The notes beneath the pieces are model-generated. The model had not been told where the DNA came from and made no database searches. It was given only the letters and a program-made list of their open reading frames with translations. Below, in pieces: positions 62,517 through 64,000 of a stretch of DNA of 64,000 nt. This stretch comes from Pleuronectes platessa (taxonomy: Eukaryota; Chordata; Actinopteri; Pleuronectiformes; Pleuronectidae), in NCBI RefSeq assembly GCF_947347685.1, contig NC_070629.1:22756710-22820709 (forward strand), written 5' to 3'. The first letter of the stretch is position 1; each line of letters begins with the position of its first letter. The translations under genes and the position numbers were made by a program.

Positions 62517-63320
62517 CGGAAAAAAATATATATATAAAATATATTTTTCTCAAAGATATTTCCTTGCATTTTAGGTATCAGACTTAATATGGAATCACAT
62601 AAAATTCATGAAAAATCATATTCATATAATTTAGCTAACTCATAGCGAACCTAGGCTCACGTAGCTGCGGCAACAGCCAATTAAACATCTGTTAGCGGTT
62701 CTGGATTATAATTTTGACGATAATTTATTTGTCGTCCTGAAATGCCTTCTTCTACAATTGAAGGAAAATGAATGTAATATGAATTTCGCCATTTTGTATC
62801 ATTGCAGAACAACCTACAAATCTCCACAGCTCTTTAAGGCTCCAAAACCTTCACAGACTTTTCCTCTGTGAACTAACAACCATGATTGTGTGGCTTATGG
62901 GATACTGACAGAGCAACATTAGCAGACTTACGACTAATATTATTAGTGCTAGTAGTGTTTAAAAATGTCCTCAAGGCAACACAAGCTTATTTAGAGGAAG
63001 TGATCTCCCTTCCCTCCAAAAAAGCTGTTTAACCATCTACAGAGCAGGATATGAACTTAACAAAGAGAAAAATGTCCCTCCAGCATGGAACTGAAACCAC
63101 AACCACGACAAGAAGAAGGCTAGGAAAAAAACAGAAAACATGTATGTGGGTGTGCACATGGCAAAGAAAAAGTGAAAGACCACACAGAAACATCCCGCAG
63201 CGATTCAATTATTCAATTTCAGAGGAGGAGAAGAAAGAGAGGGGCAGATCAGAGTGAGTGAAAGGCTCATCCTCATCTGTGATTGATTAGGCAAGACAAA
63301 GACAGGATCCCTTTACCGCA
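62517..63320. other. AT-rich intronic sequence
   Basis: No gene or repeat recognised beyond an AT run at 62524-62550. Confidence 0.5.
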
Positions 63321-63397
63321 GAGAGGAGAGCAGAGGAGAGGAGAGGTGAGGAGAGGAGAGGTGAGGAGAGGAGAGGAGAGGAGAGGAGAGGAGAGGA
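63321..63397 (+). repeat. (GAGAG)n pentanucleotide repeat with GTGAG variants
   Basis: GAGAG units with GTGAG variants at regular 15-base spacing in the first part (two copies of GAGAGGAGAGGTGAG), then six pure units. Confidence 0.95.
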
Positions 63398-63581
63398 TGC
63401 ATTTCACATTAATGTAATGAAATAACAGCGGAGATAGATCCTCACAGTTTAAGAGGTGTAATCACCTATTATATATACAGCATGTGATATAATATTTATA
63501 ATTACTCCATGAAAGTCAAATACCCTGTATCATTTGATGACTAAATGAGTAGAAAATATAAATAGAAACTGAAAGGACATG
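63398..63581. other. AT-rich intronic sequence
   Basis: Nothing recognised. Confidence 0.5.
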
Positions 63582-63879
63582 TACCTCCACCAAGGCCCAA
63601 CAGTGCTCTCTATTCAACCAAGATGAAACAAATGCACATACTCATAGATATCAGTTCACTTAGTATGTCTTTTTCAACAAGATATATATGAATTATTTCC
63701 AGGGAATGAACAATTCTGAAAACCCACTGTGAAAAAACCAACCCCCGGAACCGGATCCACACATGTGATGATAATCCATCCAGTAGTTTTTGTGGAATCT
63801 TGTTTACTAACAAATAAACATACAAACCAACCAACAGAGAAAAGGACAGGGGTGAAACCATGACCTCTTGAGCGGAGGT
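63582..63879 (-). repeat. Interspersed repeat C, nearly complete copy
   Basis: Plus-strand text begins GTACCTCCACCAAGGCCCAA and ends CCATGACCTCTTGAGCGGAG. It contains CACATACTCATAGATATCAG and CATCCAGTAGTTTTTGTGGA, the counterparts of the 40345 copy. At about 300 bases it has both end phrases, so it may define the element's length for this shorter version. No coding capacity. Confidence 0.7.
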
Positions 63880-64000
63880 GAAAAACAACATTATGTGTTT
63901 AGTCACATTTTTGAACCCTCAGTGCCAACCCGTTCTGCCAAGGTGATTTGCAAATTGTAAATATAACCACTTTAGTTCAAAGCAACTAAATTAAGTCTTT

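Noticed and set aside
63321..63397. Possible CRISPR array
   Set aside because: It is a simple pentanucleotide repeat without spacers, in a vertebrate genome.

Overview
The window looks like nuclear DNA of a teleost fish, probably a percomorph. It is AT-rich and CpG-depleted, with no operon structure. It holds tRNA-derived SINEs, several interspersed repeats that I recall from percomorph genomes, and many long CA, GA and mixed microsatellites. All repeat-family statements are from memory; no search was run.

Only one stretch can be called coding with confidence: a 108-base internal exon at 964-1071 on the minus strand. It encodes 36 residues of the leucine-rich repeat array of FBXL17, the F-box substrate receptor of an SCF ubiquitin ligase. 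It has a consensus donor (GTAAGT) and an acceptor with a pyrimidine tract and branch-point candidate. Positions 1-963 belong to the downstream intron. Positions 1072-64000 appear to be one upstream intron of at least 62.9 kb, since no further FBXL17 exon was recognised by eye.

Layout on the plus strand: 1-963 intron; 964-1071 exon; about 1-10 kb mostly unique intron with two old repeat fragments and a TG run; 10.0-11.0 kb a C-rich tract, a diverged tandem duplication and a SINE; 14.6-16.1 kb a SINE and a perfect (CA)87 array; 18.3-22.6 kb SINE copies, a 22-base G run and a 102-base homopurine tract; 23-38 kb largely unique intron with a CpG-rich open frame near 26.3 kb and a CTCF-like site at 37.6 kb; 38.7-40.7 kb copies of one repeat; 42-48 kb two CpG-rich patches, G-rich sequence, (AG)n and (GAA)12; 49-56.5 kb a composite repeat, a TG array and divergent repeats; 58-64 kb a SINE, TG and GAGAG arrays and further repeat copies.

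Most long open frames in the window come from microsatellites (CVCV, THTH or RERE translations) or run through repeats, and are not annotated as genes. No RNA gene, CRISPR array, complete autonomous transposon or new multi-gene system is visible. The items most worth checking are the CpG-rich patches at 26.3, 42.1 and 47.4 kb, the tandem duplication beside a quadruplex-type tract at 10.0-10.4 kb, a CTCF-like site at 37.6 kb, and the very long simple repeats.
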